Assembly (NCBI RefSeq): GCF_000717475.1
Contig: NZ_JPIK01000004.1
Span: forward strand, 267,843 to 331,842
From: Desulfonatronum thiodismutans
GTDB lineage: Bacteria > Desulfobacterota > Desulfovibrionia > Desulfovibrionales > Desulfonatronaceae
Reading direction: 5' to 3'
DNA length: 64,000 nucleotides
A program made the translations under genes and the position numbers. Shown in pieces: positions 36,412 through 45,671 of this stretch (its first letter is position 1; every line of letters starts with the position of its first letter). The notes under the pieces are model-generated. The model was not told the origin of the DNA and searched no databases. It saw only the letters and a list, made by a program, of their open reading frames with translations.

Positions 36412-37656
36412 ATGCGCCCATCCCCACCACCACCTCCATCCGTACAATCCTGCTTTTTCGCCCGCCACCCGATATTCGACCGGAACATGAAATTGTGGGG
36501 CTACCAACTGTTGTACAGGGACTGCGAACAGGCCGAGTCCGCGCGATTTGAGGACCAAGACCAAGCCACGGCGCAAGTCGTCCTGGAGGCGGCGGCATCC
36601 CCGAGTCTGGGCTTGGCCCGCGACACATACCTGCTGATGGAGTTTTCAACCACGGCCCTGGTCCACGAGGTCCCCTACGCCCTGCCGCCGCACAATACGA
36701 TCATCAAACTGACCCCCAACCTTTGCCGGGATGGGGATCTGCTTGGCATAATAACCGAACTGCGCGCGGCGGGTTACCGGCTGGCCCTGGACGGTCCGCT
36801 GGAGTCTTGTCGGCATGTCCTGGGCGAGGCGGATTACCTTATTGTGGACGCCCTGACCGAATCCTCGGAGGCGTTCACCCAGGCCATGAACGCCGCGACC
36901 CGAACCGGCATTCCGGTCCTGGCCAAGCGGATCGAAACGCCGGAAGCCTTTGCCGAGGCCAAACGGCTGGGGGCGGAATTCTTCCTGGGCTTTTTCTTCC
37001 AGAAGCCCGAGGTCATTGCCTCGAAAAAGCTTTCCTCCACCCAGGTCGCCCGACTAAAACTACTGAAGATGTTGGACAACCGGAATGAAGGCTGGGATGT
37101 CATCGCCAAGACCCTCCAAAACGACGTCTCCTTGACATATCGGCTGTTCAAATTCCTCAATTCTCCCTTTTTCGGAGTGATCCAGCCCATCACCACGGTG
37201 CAGCGGGCCGTCGCCTACCTGGGCGCGAAACAAGCCAGAACATGGTTACGCATGGTCATTCTCACGGATCTTTCTCCTCCGGAAAAAACCTCCCAACTCC
37301 CTTTGCTCTCGGCCCAACGGGCGCGATTTCTGGAACTCCTGGGTTCAGGCCGTCCGGACGTGGCCACCGACGAGCTGTTCCTGCTGGGCCTGTTTTCTCT
37401 GTTGGACGCCATGTTCGACATGTCCATGCCGGACTTAGTGGACTTTCTGCCATTGACCGACGCCCTCAAGGCGACCCTCTGCGGCCGTCCAAGCCTCTTT
37501 TCGCCCTGGCTGGAACTGACCGCCCAGTTTGAACAGGGCCAATGGGACCGCGTGGACGTCCTGGCGGCTCAACTGGACCTGAATTCGATCCAGGTCGGCA
37601 CCTGCTACGCCCAAGCCATGACCTGGTCCGAAGAATTTTTCCGGGTGGCCGGGTGA
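36412..37656 (+). CDS. EAL-HDOD signalling protein (degenerate EAL), copy 2
   Basis: About 414 residues, paralogue of the protein at 33749. EAL-like domain: FFARHPIFDRNMKLWGYQLL with YQLLYR in place of ExLxR, LALDGPL in place of the DDFG segment, AKRIET and FFLGFFFQKPE. The HDOD domain has NDVSLTYRLFKFLNSPFFGV and AVAYLGAKQARTWL. The motif losses again point to a binding or scaffold role, not an active phosphodiesterase. ATG 36412 with AAGGA ten bases upstream is preferred to GTG 36388. A REC-PAS-kinase gene follows after 49 bases in the same direction, probably one operon. Confidence 0.87.
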   Translation: MRPSPPPPPSVQSCFFARHPIFDRNMKLWGYQLLYRDCEQAESARFEDQDQATAQVVLEAAASPSLGLARDTYLLMEFSTTALVHEVPYALPPHNTIIKLTPNLCRDGDLLGIITELRAAGYRLALDGPLESCRHVLGEADYLIVDALTESSEAFTQAMNAATRTGIPVLAKRIETPEAFAEAKRLGAEFFLGFFFQKPEVIASKKLSSTQVARLKLLKMLDNRNEGWDVIAKTLQNDVSLTYRLFKFLNSPFFGVIQPITTVQRAVAYLGAKQARTWLRMVILTDLSPPEKTSQLPLLSAQRARFLELLGSGRPDVATDELFLLGLFSLLDAMFDMSMPDLVDFLPLTDALKATLCGRPSLFSPWLELTAQFEQGQWDRVDVLAAQLDLNSIQVGTCYAQAMTWSEEFFRVAG

Positions 37657-37705
37657 CTTCCTGACATTCACCACGCAAACTCGAAACTGATCAACGAGCC
37701 TCCCC

Positions 37706-39160
37706 ATGACTGACCAGCCCTCGATTTCCTTCGACCTATCCGTGCTTTGCGTCGAGGACGAGCCCGTCACCCTGGAATTTCTGAAAGAAATGCTTCGCCC
37801 TCACGTCCGCCAAGTTCTCTGCGCCAAGGACGGCCACGAAGGCTTTTTCGAGTTTGCCCGCAGCCGCCCGGACATCGTGCTCACGGACATGGAAATGCCC
37901 CGCATGGATGGTCTGGAAATGAGCCAAGCCATCCGCTCCCTGTCTCCCATCACCCAGATCGTCCTGATCACCGGCCTGGAGGATCCACGCATCCTGAAGC
38001 GTGGCATCCAGCTCAAAGCAGACGGCTTTCTCTCCAAGCCCATATCCATTCAGGACTTGCTAGGAACTTTGGAACGCTGCAACGAGACGATCCGCTTCCA
38101 GCGTGAAGCCATGACCCAGCGCAAGTTGCGCGAACTGATCCTGAACTGCCTGCCTTACCCACTGGTGCTGCTGAACACCGCCACCTACCAGGTCCTGTTC
38201 GCCAACTCCGAAGCTCAGCTCATGGACATCACGCCCAACGAGCCGGTCAGCGGCCCATTTTTTCCAGAACCGGTACGCCGCGAAATTCATGAATCCATGT
38301 CTTTCGCCCAAAAACTGGAAAACACCGGCACCCCGCTCCAAATCGAGGCCGCCGGAAAGACCTGGGAGATTTCCATATCTCCAGTGGCAGCGGACACCTC
38401 GCTCTACGTGGCCGTGGACATAACGGCCCGCCAACACCTGGAATCCCTCAAAGCCGATGTGGAGCGAATCATCAGGCATGACCTTAAATCGCCCTTGGGA
38501 GCGATCATCGGCCTTCCGGACATGCTCCTTTATCAGTCCGGACTATCGGAGACCATGATCGAATCACTGACCCTGATCCGCGACGCCGGCCACAACATGC
38601 TCAACCAGATCAACCTGTCCCTTGATCTGTTCAAGATGGAGCAGGACAGCTACAAGCTAAATCCCGAGCCAGTGGAAATCATGGCCCTGATGCGGGAGGC
38701 ACTCCCCCAAATCGGCCAATTCGTCAGAATGATGCAACTGCGGGTGGAAATAAAAATCAATGGATGCAAGGCGACCTCGGACGAACAATTTTTTGTGTTC
38801 GGCGAAAAACTGCTCTGCCTGTCCATGCTCTCCAACCTGCTCAAGAACGCGGCGGAGGCCTCGCCCAAGGGCGGTACGATCACCATCGGCCTAAAGACGG
38901 CTCAGAATGGCGCGAAAATCACCATCCACAACCAAGGCGCGATTCCGGCGGTCATCCGCAACCGGCTTTTCGAGAAATACGTCACGGCGGGCAAACGCCA
39001 TGGCACCGGCCTGGGGGCATACTCCGCGGCCCTGATCGCCAAGACCCTAGGGGGGGAAATTTCCGCGACCTCGTCCGAGGATGCCGGAACAACGATCAGC
39101 ATCGTGTTGCCCAGCCCTCCGGCAACGGCACGGGAAGAGCTGGACAGATCAGTTTTTTAA
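37706..39160 (+). CDS. REC-PAS-histidine kinase
   Basis: 484-residue cytoplasmic signalling protein. Receiver at about 10-130 (LSVLCVEDEPVTL, acceptor Asp in IVLTDMEMPRMDG, Lys in FLSKPI), PAS-like domain (about 145-250), a HisKA-like helix with IIRHDLKSPLGAIIGLPDML (His about 259) and an HATPase domain (about 350-470; LSNLLKNAAEASPKGG, GTGLGAYSAALIA). The G1 box of a standard kinase (DxGxG) reads IHNQGAIP, which is unusual. Receiver-first kinases often relay signals from another kinase. It is probably co-transcribed with the EAL-HDOD gene upstream. Confidence 0.9.
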   Translation: MTDQPSISFDLSVLCVEDEPVTLEFLKEMLRPHVRQVLCAKDGHEGFFEFARSRPDIVLTDMEMPRMDGLEMSQAIRSLSPITQIVLITGLEDPRILKRGIQLKADGFLSKPISIQDLLGTLERCNETIRFQREAMTQRKLRELILNCLPYPLVLLNTATYQVLFANSEAQLMDITPNEPVSGPFFPEPVRREIHESMSFAQKLENTGTPLQIEAAGKTWEISISPVAADTSLYVAVDITARQHLESLKADVERIIRHDLKSPLGAIIGLPDMLLYQSGLSETMIESLTLIRDAGHNMLNQINLSLDLFKMEQDSYKLNPEPVEIMALMREALPQIGQFVRMMQLRVEIKINGCKATSDEQFFVFGEKLLCLSMLSNLLKNAAEASPKGGTITIGLKTAQNGAKITIHNQGAIPAVIRNRLFEKYVTAGKRHGTGLGAYSAALIAKTLGGEISATSSEDAGTTISIVLPSPPATAREELDRSVF

Positions 39161-39177
39161 GCGGGCTCCAAAAAATA

Positions 39178-40371
39178 TTACACCGGAAATAATGCCAAAA
39201 TTTCCGGACTAACGACCCGATCCTTTCGCATGGCCGTCAGCGCCACCCTGGCCCCCTGCTCGTCACCGAGAAACATGCCGCCGAGCATCCGGCCTTGATC
39301 ATGGACCACTTTGCGGTACAGGCCTTTTGCCTGGTCCTGGAATACCAAAGCCTCATGGCGGCCTTCGGCGTCGATCTCGCCGAAGGCGGTCAGGGCGATT
39401 CCAGCCACCTTCAGGGAGTTGCTCGGCACCGTGCCCGCGTACTCCGCGGCCCCTCCGGCCATATTCGTCCCGGCGACCCTGCCCTGCTCCACCGCCGCGG
39501 GCCAGATTCCGTAATATCTGCCTCGGTGCTCGCAGACGTCCCCGGCGGCGTACACGTCCGCCAAGGAGGTCCGCATCCGGTCGTCCACCAGCACGGCCTT
39601 GTCCACGGCCAATCCGAGCTTGCGGGCCAGTTCCAGTTCCGGACGCACCCCTGCGGAAATCAGGACCATGTCCGCTGCCAAGCGGGTTCCGTTGTCCAGG
39701 CGAATATCCAGGTCGTCAGGCATCCGGGCGATCTGCTCGGTTTTCCTGCCCAGGTGAAAGGCGAATCCCATGGATTCCAGCAAGCCCTGAAGCAGCTTCG
39801 CTCCCTGGGGATCAGTCTGCCGGGGCAGCAAACGCGAAAATACCTCAACCACCTCCACATGTGCGCCGGCCCGGCGCAGGCCGTTTCCTGCCTCGAGCCC
39901 CAACAGCCCTCCGCCGATCAGCACCACTCGTCGCCCTTTGCCCGCCGCGGCCTTAATCCGCTCCGCGTCAGCCATGGTCCGCAAGGTGAACACTCCCGGA
40001 ATCACTTTCGGGTCGTCGATTCCGGGAATGGACGGAACGAATGCGTTGCCGCCCGTAGCCAGGAGCAAAGCATCGTAGCCTACCTCCTCACCCTCCGCCG
40101 TGATCACGAGGCGGCGTTCAGGGTTGGCGTCCTGGACCGGGCAGTCCAAACGCAAGTCAATTCCAAGTCGCTCATACCACTGGGGGCCATGGACGATCAG
40201 CTTTTCCGCGGCCTTCTCACCGGATACAAGTTCCGGCAGGGCCGGGGTGTAGGAGTGGCCTTGGAATTCGCGAGAAAACATCACCACGGACGAGGCTTGA
40301 TCCTGTTTGCGGATCGCCTCGGCGGCGCTGTTGGCCGCGGGCCCGTTGCCGATAACCACGAAGCGCTTCAT
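39178..40371 (-). CDS. FAD-dependent NAD(P)H oxidoreductase
   Basis: 397 residues, pyridine nucleotide-disulphide reductase family, similar in layout to rubredoxin or nitrite reductase NADH-binding subunits. The FAD motif FVVIGNGPAANSAAEAIRK is at the N-terminus, the NAD motif VVLIGGGLLGLEAGNGLRR at about 145-165, and the second FAD motif DVYAAGDVCE at about 275. There is no CxxC redox disulphide. The gene overlaps the deoxyhypusine-synthase-like gene by ATGA, so the two are translationally coupled. Substrate unknown; the coupling hints at use of NAD(H) linked to polyamine chemistry, but this is a guess. Confidence 0.88.
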   Translation of the reverse strand: MKRFVVIGNGPAANSAAEAIRKQDQASSVVMFSREFQGHSYTPALPELVSGEKAAEKLIVHGPQWYERLGIDLRLDCPVQDANPERRLVITAEGEEVGYDALLLATGGNAFVPSIPGIDDPKVIPGVFTLRTMADAERIKAAAGKGRRVVLIGGGLLGLEAGNGLRRAGAHVEVVEVFSRLLPRQTDPQGAKLLQGLLESMGFAFHLGRKTEQIARMPDDLDIRLDNGTRLAADMVLISAGVRPELELARKLGLAVDKAVLVDDRMRTSLADVYAAGDVCEHRGRYYGIWPAAVEQGRVAGTNMAGGAAEYAGTVPSNSLKVAGIALTAFGEIDAEGRHEALVFQDQAKGLYRKVVHDQGRMLGGMFLGDEQGARVALTAMRKDRVVSPEILALFPV

Positions 40372-41501
40372 GCTTGTTTCTCTCGTCCGGTATCCGAATT
40401 CGATGCAGCGGCGTGCTTGGCTTCGCGCTTGGCCAAGCGTTGCTCCAAGGCCTTGATCAGCAGGGGCCAGACCAGAGTCGCGTCGCTGGGCACCTCAGCG
40501 TGCCGCCCGCCGTCCCTGGGTGCGACGAACTTGCCCCAGGAGACGCCCTCCTGGTACGTGCAGCCGCTCAACCCACCCCAGTGCACCGGTTCCGGACAGA
40601 TCCGCACGGCGTAGTGAAACCGCCGGGCCGTGGTCTTCATGGACTCGACGCGCTGGCTAAGGATCTCCAGAAACGGCCCGACCTGCTGGGCCCAGTTCCG
40701 GGGCACGCCCCCGCCGATGGTGAATATCCCGATCCGCTTGGCCGCCAGTATCCGCTTGGTATAGCTAAACAGGTCCAGGAAAGGGTTGAACTGAAACGGG
40801 AGTCGGGCCGGGTCATCGATGTCCAGGGACTGCCATTCCGGATGGTTGCGCAGCATGTACGAGGCTACGTCCAGGGCCAGCTCCGAATCCGTGAAGGCCG
40901 GAATATACACCGGCACGTCCTTGGCGTAAGTGCTTTTGAGGATCCCCGGACCGTCATAATTCTCGGTCAAATGCCGACCGATGGCCCGACACAAACTCTC
41001 CGAACTCAAATGGGCATTATCACCCACTTCTTCCATCACCCGGGCGATGACCCGTTCGGCCTGCATGAAATTGGTTTCCGGCTCCAGGGTGTCGTAAACC
41101 CGGTTGTAGCCCTTTTCGAACAGGGCGGCGTCGTTCATCCGGTGCGGCTCGTGCTTATAGTGGCGCAGCCCGATGGATTCGATGAACCCATGGGCCATCA
41201 GAGCCCCGGTGGACACAATGATGTTCAGCCACCCGTTGTCGATCATCCGGCACAGCACCTTGCCCATCTTGGCCACGGTCATCGCCCCGGAAAAGGTCCC
41301 CACCACCAAACATTCCGGATCGCTGACCATGGCCTCCAGAACATCCAGGGCTTCACCCAGACAGCGTCCCCCGAACGCGGTGCGGGACATGGCCGTCAAC
41401 AGTTCGTCGAAATCCTCCACCGCGTCCAAATCAAGGGTTTTCAGGGGCGTTAGGCCGTCTTCCTCTCCACTGTGCAAGGTATCGATACGTCGAATGTTCA
41501 T
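40368..41501 (-). CDS. Deoxyhypusine synthase-like protein, copy 1
   Basis: About 377 residues, DHS superfamily (NAD-dependent transfer of an aminobutyl group from spermidine or putrescine). The active-site Lys is kept in EGVSWGKFVAP near residue 335, and CLVVGTFSGAMTVAKMGKVL and IGIFTIGGGVPRNWAQQ match the NAD-binding parts. Bacteria have no eIF5A, and bacterial members of this superfamily include homospermidine synthases. The start is ATG 41501, since the open frame upstream runs into a terminator at 41551-41588. It lies downstream of pyruvoyl arginine decarboxylase and overlaps an FAD oxidoreductase gene. A second family member is at 47603-48625. Confidence 0.87.
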   Translation of the reverse strand: MNIRRIDTLHSGEEDGLTPLKTLDLDAVEDFDELLTAMSRTAFGGRCLGEALDVLEAMVSDPECLVVGTFSGAMTVAKMGKVLCRMIDNGWLNIIVSTGALMAHGFIESIGLRHYKHEPHRMNDAALFEKGYNRVYDTLEPETNFMQAERVIARVMEEVGDNAHLSSESLCRAIGRHLTENYDGPGILKSTYAKDVPVYIPAFTDSELALDVASYMLRNHPEWQSLDIDDPARLPFQFNPFLDLFSYTKRILAAKRIGIFTIGGGVPRNWAQQVGPFLEILSQRVESMKTTARRFHYAVRICPEPVHWGGLSGCTYQEGVSWGKFVAPRDGGRHAEVPSDATLVWPLLIKALEQRLAKREAKHAAASNSDTGREKQA

Positions 41502-41550
41502 GTCGTCTAAAGCTACTCCTTGGCGTTGCTCCTTGAAAAACGGAACCGCC

Positions 41551-41588
41551 AAAAAAAAGGGCCGAGGGAAGCGGATTCACCTCGGCCC
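41551..41588 (-). terminator. Rho-independent terminator after arginine decarboxylase
   Basis: On the minus strand GGGCCGAGG and CCTCGGCCC form a 9-bp stem with a 12-base loop, followed by TTTTTTTT. It separates the arginine decarboxylase from the deoxyhypusine-synthase-like gene and rules out the upstream TTG start of the latter. Confidence 0.88.
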
Positions 41589-41613
41589 GTTAACGGCTTT
41601 TTTTAGTGCGTCC

Positions 41614-42162
41614 TCAGGGGAGGAACACCGCGGCGGAAACCGTGGTGGTCCAGACCCCGGCTTGCCCCATGGTCACAACCGGGGCCGAGGCTGAATCGAT
41701 GATTTTTCCGCTCATCAGATAGATTTGCCGCCTTTCGTCATAGGCGGTCTCCGGGTTGAAGTCCACGCCTTGGGTAGTGGCCAGCATGGTGGAGGCCAGG
41801 TCTTCGGCGAAGTCGCCCAGTTCCTGCTCATCGGCCCCAAAGGCGGTATGCTCGGAAATGTAGCCGTAGTGCTCCTTGCTGGCCGGAAAGGCCATGCCCA
41901 CGGCCGACCCGACCAGGCGTCCCTTCTCGTTGGTGGCGTTGCGGGCCATCACGCAAAAGGTGATCTGTCCCGGACTGAGCTGCTTCACCCCTTCTTCCAC
42001 CGTGACCATTTTGCAGTTTGGAGGGAAGATACTGGACACATAGACCAGATTCAACTTTTCGATCCCGGCGTCGCGCAACGCCAACTCGAACGACTGAAGT
42101 TTGTTTTTGTGTCTGCCGATGCCCCTGGTGAAAAAAGCCTGCCGTGGTACAAAATTGATCAT
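41614..42162 (-). CDS. Pyruvoyl-dependent arginine decarboxylase
   Basis: 182 residues. Converts arginine to agmatine and CO2 for polyamine synthesis. The proenzyme cleaves itself at the serine in LVYVSSIFPPNCKMV (about residues 38-52), the second Ser giving the pyruvoyl group. SPGQITFCVMARN, GSAVGMAFPASKEHYGYISE and the C-terminal WTTTVSAAVFLP also match this family. ATG 42162 has AGGAGG seven bases upstream; the longer open frame is not used. It belongs to the fabD-argS-SPOR gene string and ends at a terminator. No agmatinase gene is in the window. Confidence 0.92.
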   Translation of the reverse strand: MINFVPRQAFFTRGIGRHKNKLQSFELALRDAGIEKLNLVYVSSIFPPNCKMVTVEEGVKQLSPGQITFCVMARNATNEKGRLVGSAVGMAFPASKEHYGYISEHTAFGADEQELGDFAEDLASTMLATTQGVDFNPETAYDERRQIYLMSGKIIDSASAPVVTMGQAGVWTTTVSAAVFLP

Positions 42163-42212
42163 ATTCGATCCTCCTAAACAAAATGTTTCCACTCCCGAAG
42201 AAGTGAAATGCC

Positions 42213-42929
42213 TCATAAGGATTTTTTGGCCCGAAGGAAAGGGTCCGCGATGCCCAAACCCTGAAGCCGCGACTTGGCCAGGTCCGCCTCGGCCTGCGAG
42301 CCGCGCACCGTGACCAACACCCGATACCATTGCCGATCATTGACCATTCCAGCTTCCACGGACGCCGACAGTCCCGCGGAGGCAATGCTTTGCCGCAACT
42401 CCCCGGCCTGGGCGTCGTTTTGAAACGAGGCCACCTGATAGACGAACTCGAAACGTGGCTCCCCCGTTTCCACAGGATCCGCCGCCCCGGTCTGTCCCGT
42501 CGGACTTGTCGGTCCGGGGGGGGCAACGACGACCGGAGCCGGTACGGAATCAACGGCGGCCTCTTGCTGGACCTGGGGAGCCTGCCGGGCTGGAGCCGAA
42601 ACCCGCGGCGGTTCAGCTCGACGGGGCGCTTCAGGTGAGGGTTGGCTGCCCCGTTCCTGAAGCGTCTCGTGAAATCGCAGTTCCTCGGGCTGTAAGACGG
42701 TTCGCGGCGTGGAGAGCGTCGGCAGAGAGGGAGGAGGCCATCCGATTTCCGGAATCACCGACTCCGGATGGTACCCTCTGCCCACCAGAATGCCCAAAAT
42801 GAATGCCCAGGCCATGACCAAGGTGCCCACCAATCCCACGCCGAGCATCCCAAAGGGGCCCAATTCAAATCTCCAGCGTTTCTTCTTTCCGCCGGAGGAA
42901 GTCGAGGGTTTGGAGTTCTTCTGCGCCAT
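42213..42929 (-). CDS. SPOR-domain membrane protein
   Basis: 238 residues: a short basic cytoplasmic head, one TM helix (about 27-50, GPFGMLGVGLVGTLVMAWAF), a Pro/Ala-rich periplasmic linker (70-155) and a C-terminal SPOR domain (about 160-235; YQVASFQNDAQAGELRQSI, YRVLVTVRGSQAEADLAKS). SPOR domains bind denuded glycan strands of peptidoglycan at the division site, as in FtsN and DedD. It starts 12 bases after argS ends. Confidence 0.9.
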   Translation of the reverse strand: MAQKNSKPSTSSGGKKKRWRFELGPFGMLGVGLVGTLVMAWAFILGILVGRGYHPESVIPEIGWPPPSLPTLSTPRTVLQPEELRFHETLQERGSQPSPEAPRRAEPPRVSAPARQAPQVQQEAAVDSVPAPVVVAPPGPTSPTGQTGAADPVETGEPRFEFVYQVASFQNDAQAGELRQSIASAGLSASVEAGMVNDRQWYRVLVTVRGSQAEADLAKSRLQGLGIADPFLRAKKSL

Positions 42930-42941
42930 GTTCAGGACGGC

Positions 42942-44600
42942 CTACATCTTCTCCGGCGCGCTCACGCCCAACAATCCCAACCCGTTGCGCAACACCTGGG
43001 CCACGGCCCGGCACAAGGCCAGCCTGGCCTGAACCAATTCCGGGGAACCCGCTGCCAGAACCGGATGGGTGGTATAGTAGCGGTGCAGCTTCCCGGCCAG
43101 ATCCAGTACGTAATGGCTGATATGGTGCGGGCTAAGGGTGGCCGCGGCGGAAACCAACACGTCTTCGAACTGGTCCAGGGCTTTGAGCAGTTCCAGATCC
43201 GTCTCTCCGTCCAGCAGAGCCAGCGTCTCCTGGGTTGGTTGCGAGGAAACCACCCCGGCTTCTCCGGCCTTGGCCAGCAGCGAATGAATCCGGGCATGAG
43301 CGTACTGAACGTAGTAGACCGGGTTGTCCATGGTCTGCCGTTTGACCAGTTCCAGATCGAAATCCAGATGGCTGTCGCTCTTGCGGCTGAGAAAGATGAA
43401 CCGGGCCGCGTCCGGTCCCACCTCGGCGCAAACGTCGGCCAGGGTCTCGAACTCCCCGGCCCGGGTGGACATGGCGATCTGCTCTCCGGCCCGAAGCAGG
43501 TTGACCAACTGGACAAGAATGCATTGCAAGTCTTCCGGGGCCCGGCCCAGGGCCTGGGCCGCGGCCTTCATCCGGCCGACGTAGCCGTGATGGTCCGCGC
43601 CCCAGATGTCCACCACCAGGTCGAAGCCGCGCTCGAATTTGTCCGCGTGGTAGGCGATGTCCGAGGCCAGATAGGTCAACGATCCGTCGGACTTGCGCAG
43701 CACCCGATCCTTGTCGTCCCCGTACCGGGTGCTGGCGAACCAGAGCGCTCCGTCCTGCTCGTAGGCCAACCCGTCCGCCCGCAAGCGCTCCAGGGTCCGT
43801 TCCACGGCCCCGTCCCGGATCAAGCCGGACTCGGAGAACCAGACCTGGTGCTCCACCCTAAAGTCCTGAAGATCCTGGCGGATTCCGGCCAGAATCCGAG
43901 CCATGGCGTATTCACGGGCCACGTTCAGGGCTTCCTGCTCTGGAAGGTTCGCCGTTCGCTCTCCGTCCCGGTCCGCTAATCCTTGGGCCAACTCCCGGAT
44001 GTACTCCCCCTTGTACCCGTCCTCGGGAAAAAGCGTTTCCCGTCCGAGCAATTCCAGATACCGGGCCAGGACCGAGGCCCCCAGGAGCCGCATCTGACGA
44101 CCGGCGTCGTTGAGGTAGTATTCCGTGGTCACGTCGTGACCCATGAACCGCAGGATCCGGGCCAGACTGTCGCCCAGGGCCGCCCCGCGCCCGTGGCCGA
44201 TGTGCAACGGGCCGGTGGGGTTGGCGGAAACGAACTCCACCTGGACCTTGCGGCCACTCCCCATGTCGGCTTGCCCGTAGTCGTCGCCCTGGTCCAGAAT
44301 GTCCAAGACGCCTTGTTGCCAGAAGGATGGAGCCAGGGTGAAATTCAAGAACCCCGGACCGGCGGTCTCCACCTTGGCCAGCCGCCCGTCGCCCAGGCCG
44401 GCCAACTGTTTTTCCATGTCCTGGGCGATCTGGCGGGGATTCTTTCCGGCTTTCTTGGACAGGGTGAAGGCCATGTTCGTGGCCAGATCTCCAAAACGCT
44501 TGTCCCTCGGTGGTTCCAGGGTCGTGGCCGGAGTCCACTCCAAGCCGTGCTCTGCCAGAAAGGGCGTCAGCAATTCGCGCAAATAGTTTTGTGCTCGCAT
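42942..44600 (-). CDS. argS: Arginyl-tRNA synthetase
   Basis: About 552 residues, class I synthetase charging tRNA-Arg. The HIGH motif is PTGPLHIGHGRGAALGD (about residues 122-138). The second signature position carries SRKSDSHLDFDLELVKRQTM in place of a KMSKS-like loop. VQYAHARIHSLLAKA is in the C-terminal DALR anticodon domain, which ends LLGVSAPEKM. The start at ATG 44600 (MRAQNYLRELL) gives the normal N-terminus; no clear Shine-Dalgarno, and a TTG 22 codons upstream is less likely. It is between fabD and the SPOR gene in the same direction. Confidence 0.95.
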   Translation of the reverse strand: MRAQNYLRELLTPFLAEHGLEWTPATTLEPPRDKRFGDLATNMAFTLSKKAGKNPRQIAQDMEKQLAGLGDGRLAKVETAGPGFLNFTLAPSFWQQGVLDILDQGDDYGQADMGSGRKVQVEFVSANPTGPLHIGHGRGAALGDSLARILRFMGHDVTTEYYLNDAGRQMRLLGASVLARYLELLGRETLFPEDGYKGEYIRELAQGLADRDGERTANLPEQEALNVAREYAMARILAGIRQDLQDFRVEHQVWFSESGLIRDGAVERTLERLRADGLAYEQDGALWFASTRYGDDKDRVLRKSDGSLTYLASDIAYHADKFERGFDLVVDIWGADHHGYVGRMKAAAQALGRAPEDLQCILVQLVNLLRAGEQIAMSTRAGEFETLADVCAEVGPDAARFIFLSRKSDSHLDFDLELVKRQTMDNPVYYVQYAHARIHSLLAKAGEAGVVSSQPTQETLALLDGETDLELLKALDQFEDVLVSAAATLSPHHISHYVLDLAGKLHRYYTTHPVLAAGSPELVQARLALCRAVAQVLRNGLGLLGVSAPEKM

Positions 44601-44678
44601 TGGGTTGCGTCGTCTCGTCTTGTTGGTGTTGTTGTTCTTTTCGGACTCTCGGTCATGTCCATTCAAATCATGCTCGGC

Positions 44679-45638
44679 TCAACTCCCGACGCCCGGAATG
44701 AGCGCTTCCAGGTGCTCCAGACTTGAGATATTCTTTGCCTCCCAGGGCTCATCCTTATTAGCCAGAATCGCGCCGACCAGCCGACTCAAAACGCCTTTGG
44801 GGCCGAGCTCGACCCAGGTTCGGGCCCCGTCGTCCCATTGAGCCTGAACGCTTTGGATCCAAAGCACGGAAGAGGTCATCTGCTCCGCCACCAGGGTCTG
44901 GATACGGGCCGGATCGGACTCCACGGCCGCCGAGACGTTGAAATAGACCGGAATGCGCGGCGCGCGCCAATCCAGCTTCTTCAAGACCCCGCCAAACTCC
45001 TGGGCCGGTTCGGCCATCAAGGAGCTGTGAAAGGCGCCGCTCACGGCCAAAGGCACGGCACGGCCCTTGCGCTCCTTGACCAGGGCCGCGGCCTGGTCCA
45101 CCAAGTCGGCGGTCCCGCTGATCACGAACTGGGTCGGAGAATTGTGGTTGGCGATACGCAGTTCCCGGCCGCTCTCGCCCCGGACCGCGTCCACGATTTC
45201 CTGGACTGCCTCCTGGGAAAGCTTGAGCACCGCGGCCATCTTGCCTCCCATATCCGATCCGACCTCGTCCATCAGGCGTCCGCGCAACGCGGTCAGCTCC
45301 AGGACCGCCGGAATATCAAGAATCCGCGCCGCGGCCAGCGCGGCGAACTCTCCCAGGCTGTGACCGGCCAGGGCCTCTGCCTGGAGGCGCTCATGCCCCA
45401 CGACCCAAAATCCCAGGGTGGTCGCGGTCATGGCCGGCTGGAGGTATTTGGTGCGGGCCATGTCCTGCTCCGCGCCGTCCCAGTAGATTTCCCGCAAGGG
45501 CGCTCCAGCAGCCTTTTCCGCCCGCTTCCAAAGCTCCATGACCTCCGGAAACCGTTCCGCCACGTCCCGCCCCATGCCCGGCTCCTGGGAACCCTGCCCG
45601 GGAAAGACAACCACGATTTTCGATGTTGATTCGCTCAT
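44679..45638 (-). CDS. fabD: Malonyl-CoA:ACP transacylase
   Basis: Loads malonyl groups onto acyl carrier protein for fatty-acid synthesis. 319 residues. VVVFPGQGSQEPGMGRDVA at the N-terminus, the nucleophile elbow LAGHSLGEFAALAAA (Ser near residue 93), NHNSPTQFVISG and VSGAFHSSLMAEPA (catalytic His near 200) define the family. No other fab genes are next to it; argS lies downstream in the same direction after 78 bases. Confidence 0.95.
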   Translation of the reverse strand: MSESTSKIVVVFPGQGSQEPGMGRDVAERFPEVMELWKRAEKAAGAPLREIYWDGAEQDMARTKYLQPAMTATTLGFWVVGHERLQAEALAGHSLGEFAALAAARILDIPAVLELTALRGRLMDEVGSDMGGKMAAVLKLSQEAVQEIVDAVRGESGRELRIANHNSPTQFVISGTADLVDQAAALVKERKGRAVPLAVSGAFHSSLMAEPAQEFGGVLKKLDWRAPRIPVYFNVSAAVESDPARIQTLVAEQMTSSVLWIQSVQAQWDDGARTWVELGPKGVLSRLVGAILANKDEPWEAKNISSLEHLEALIPGVGS

Positions 45639-45671
45639 AGTATTTTGTCCCTACAGCATGTTTTCGTCATG

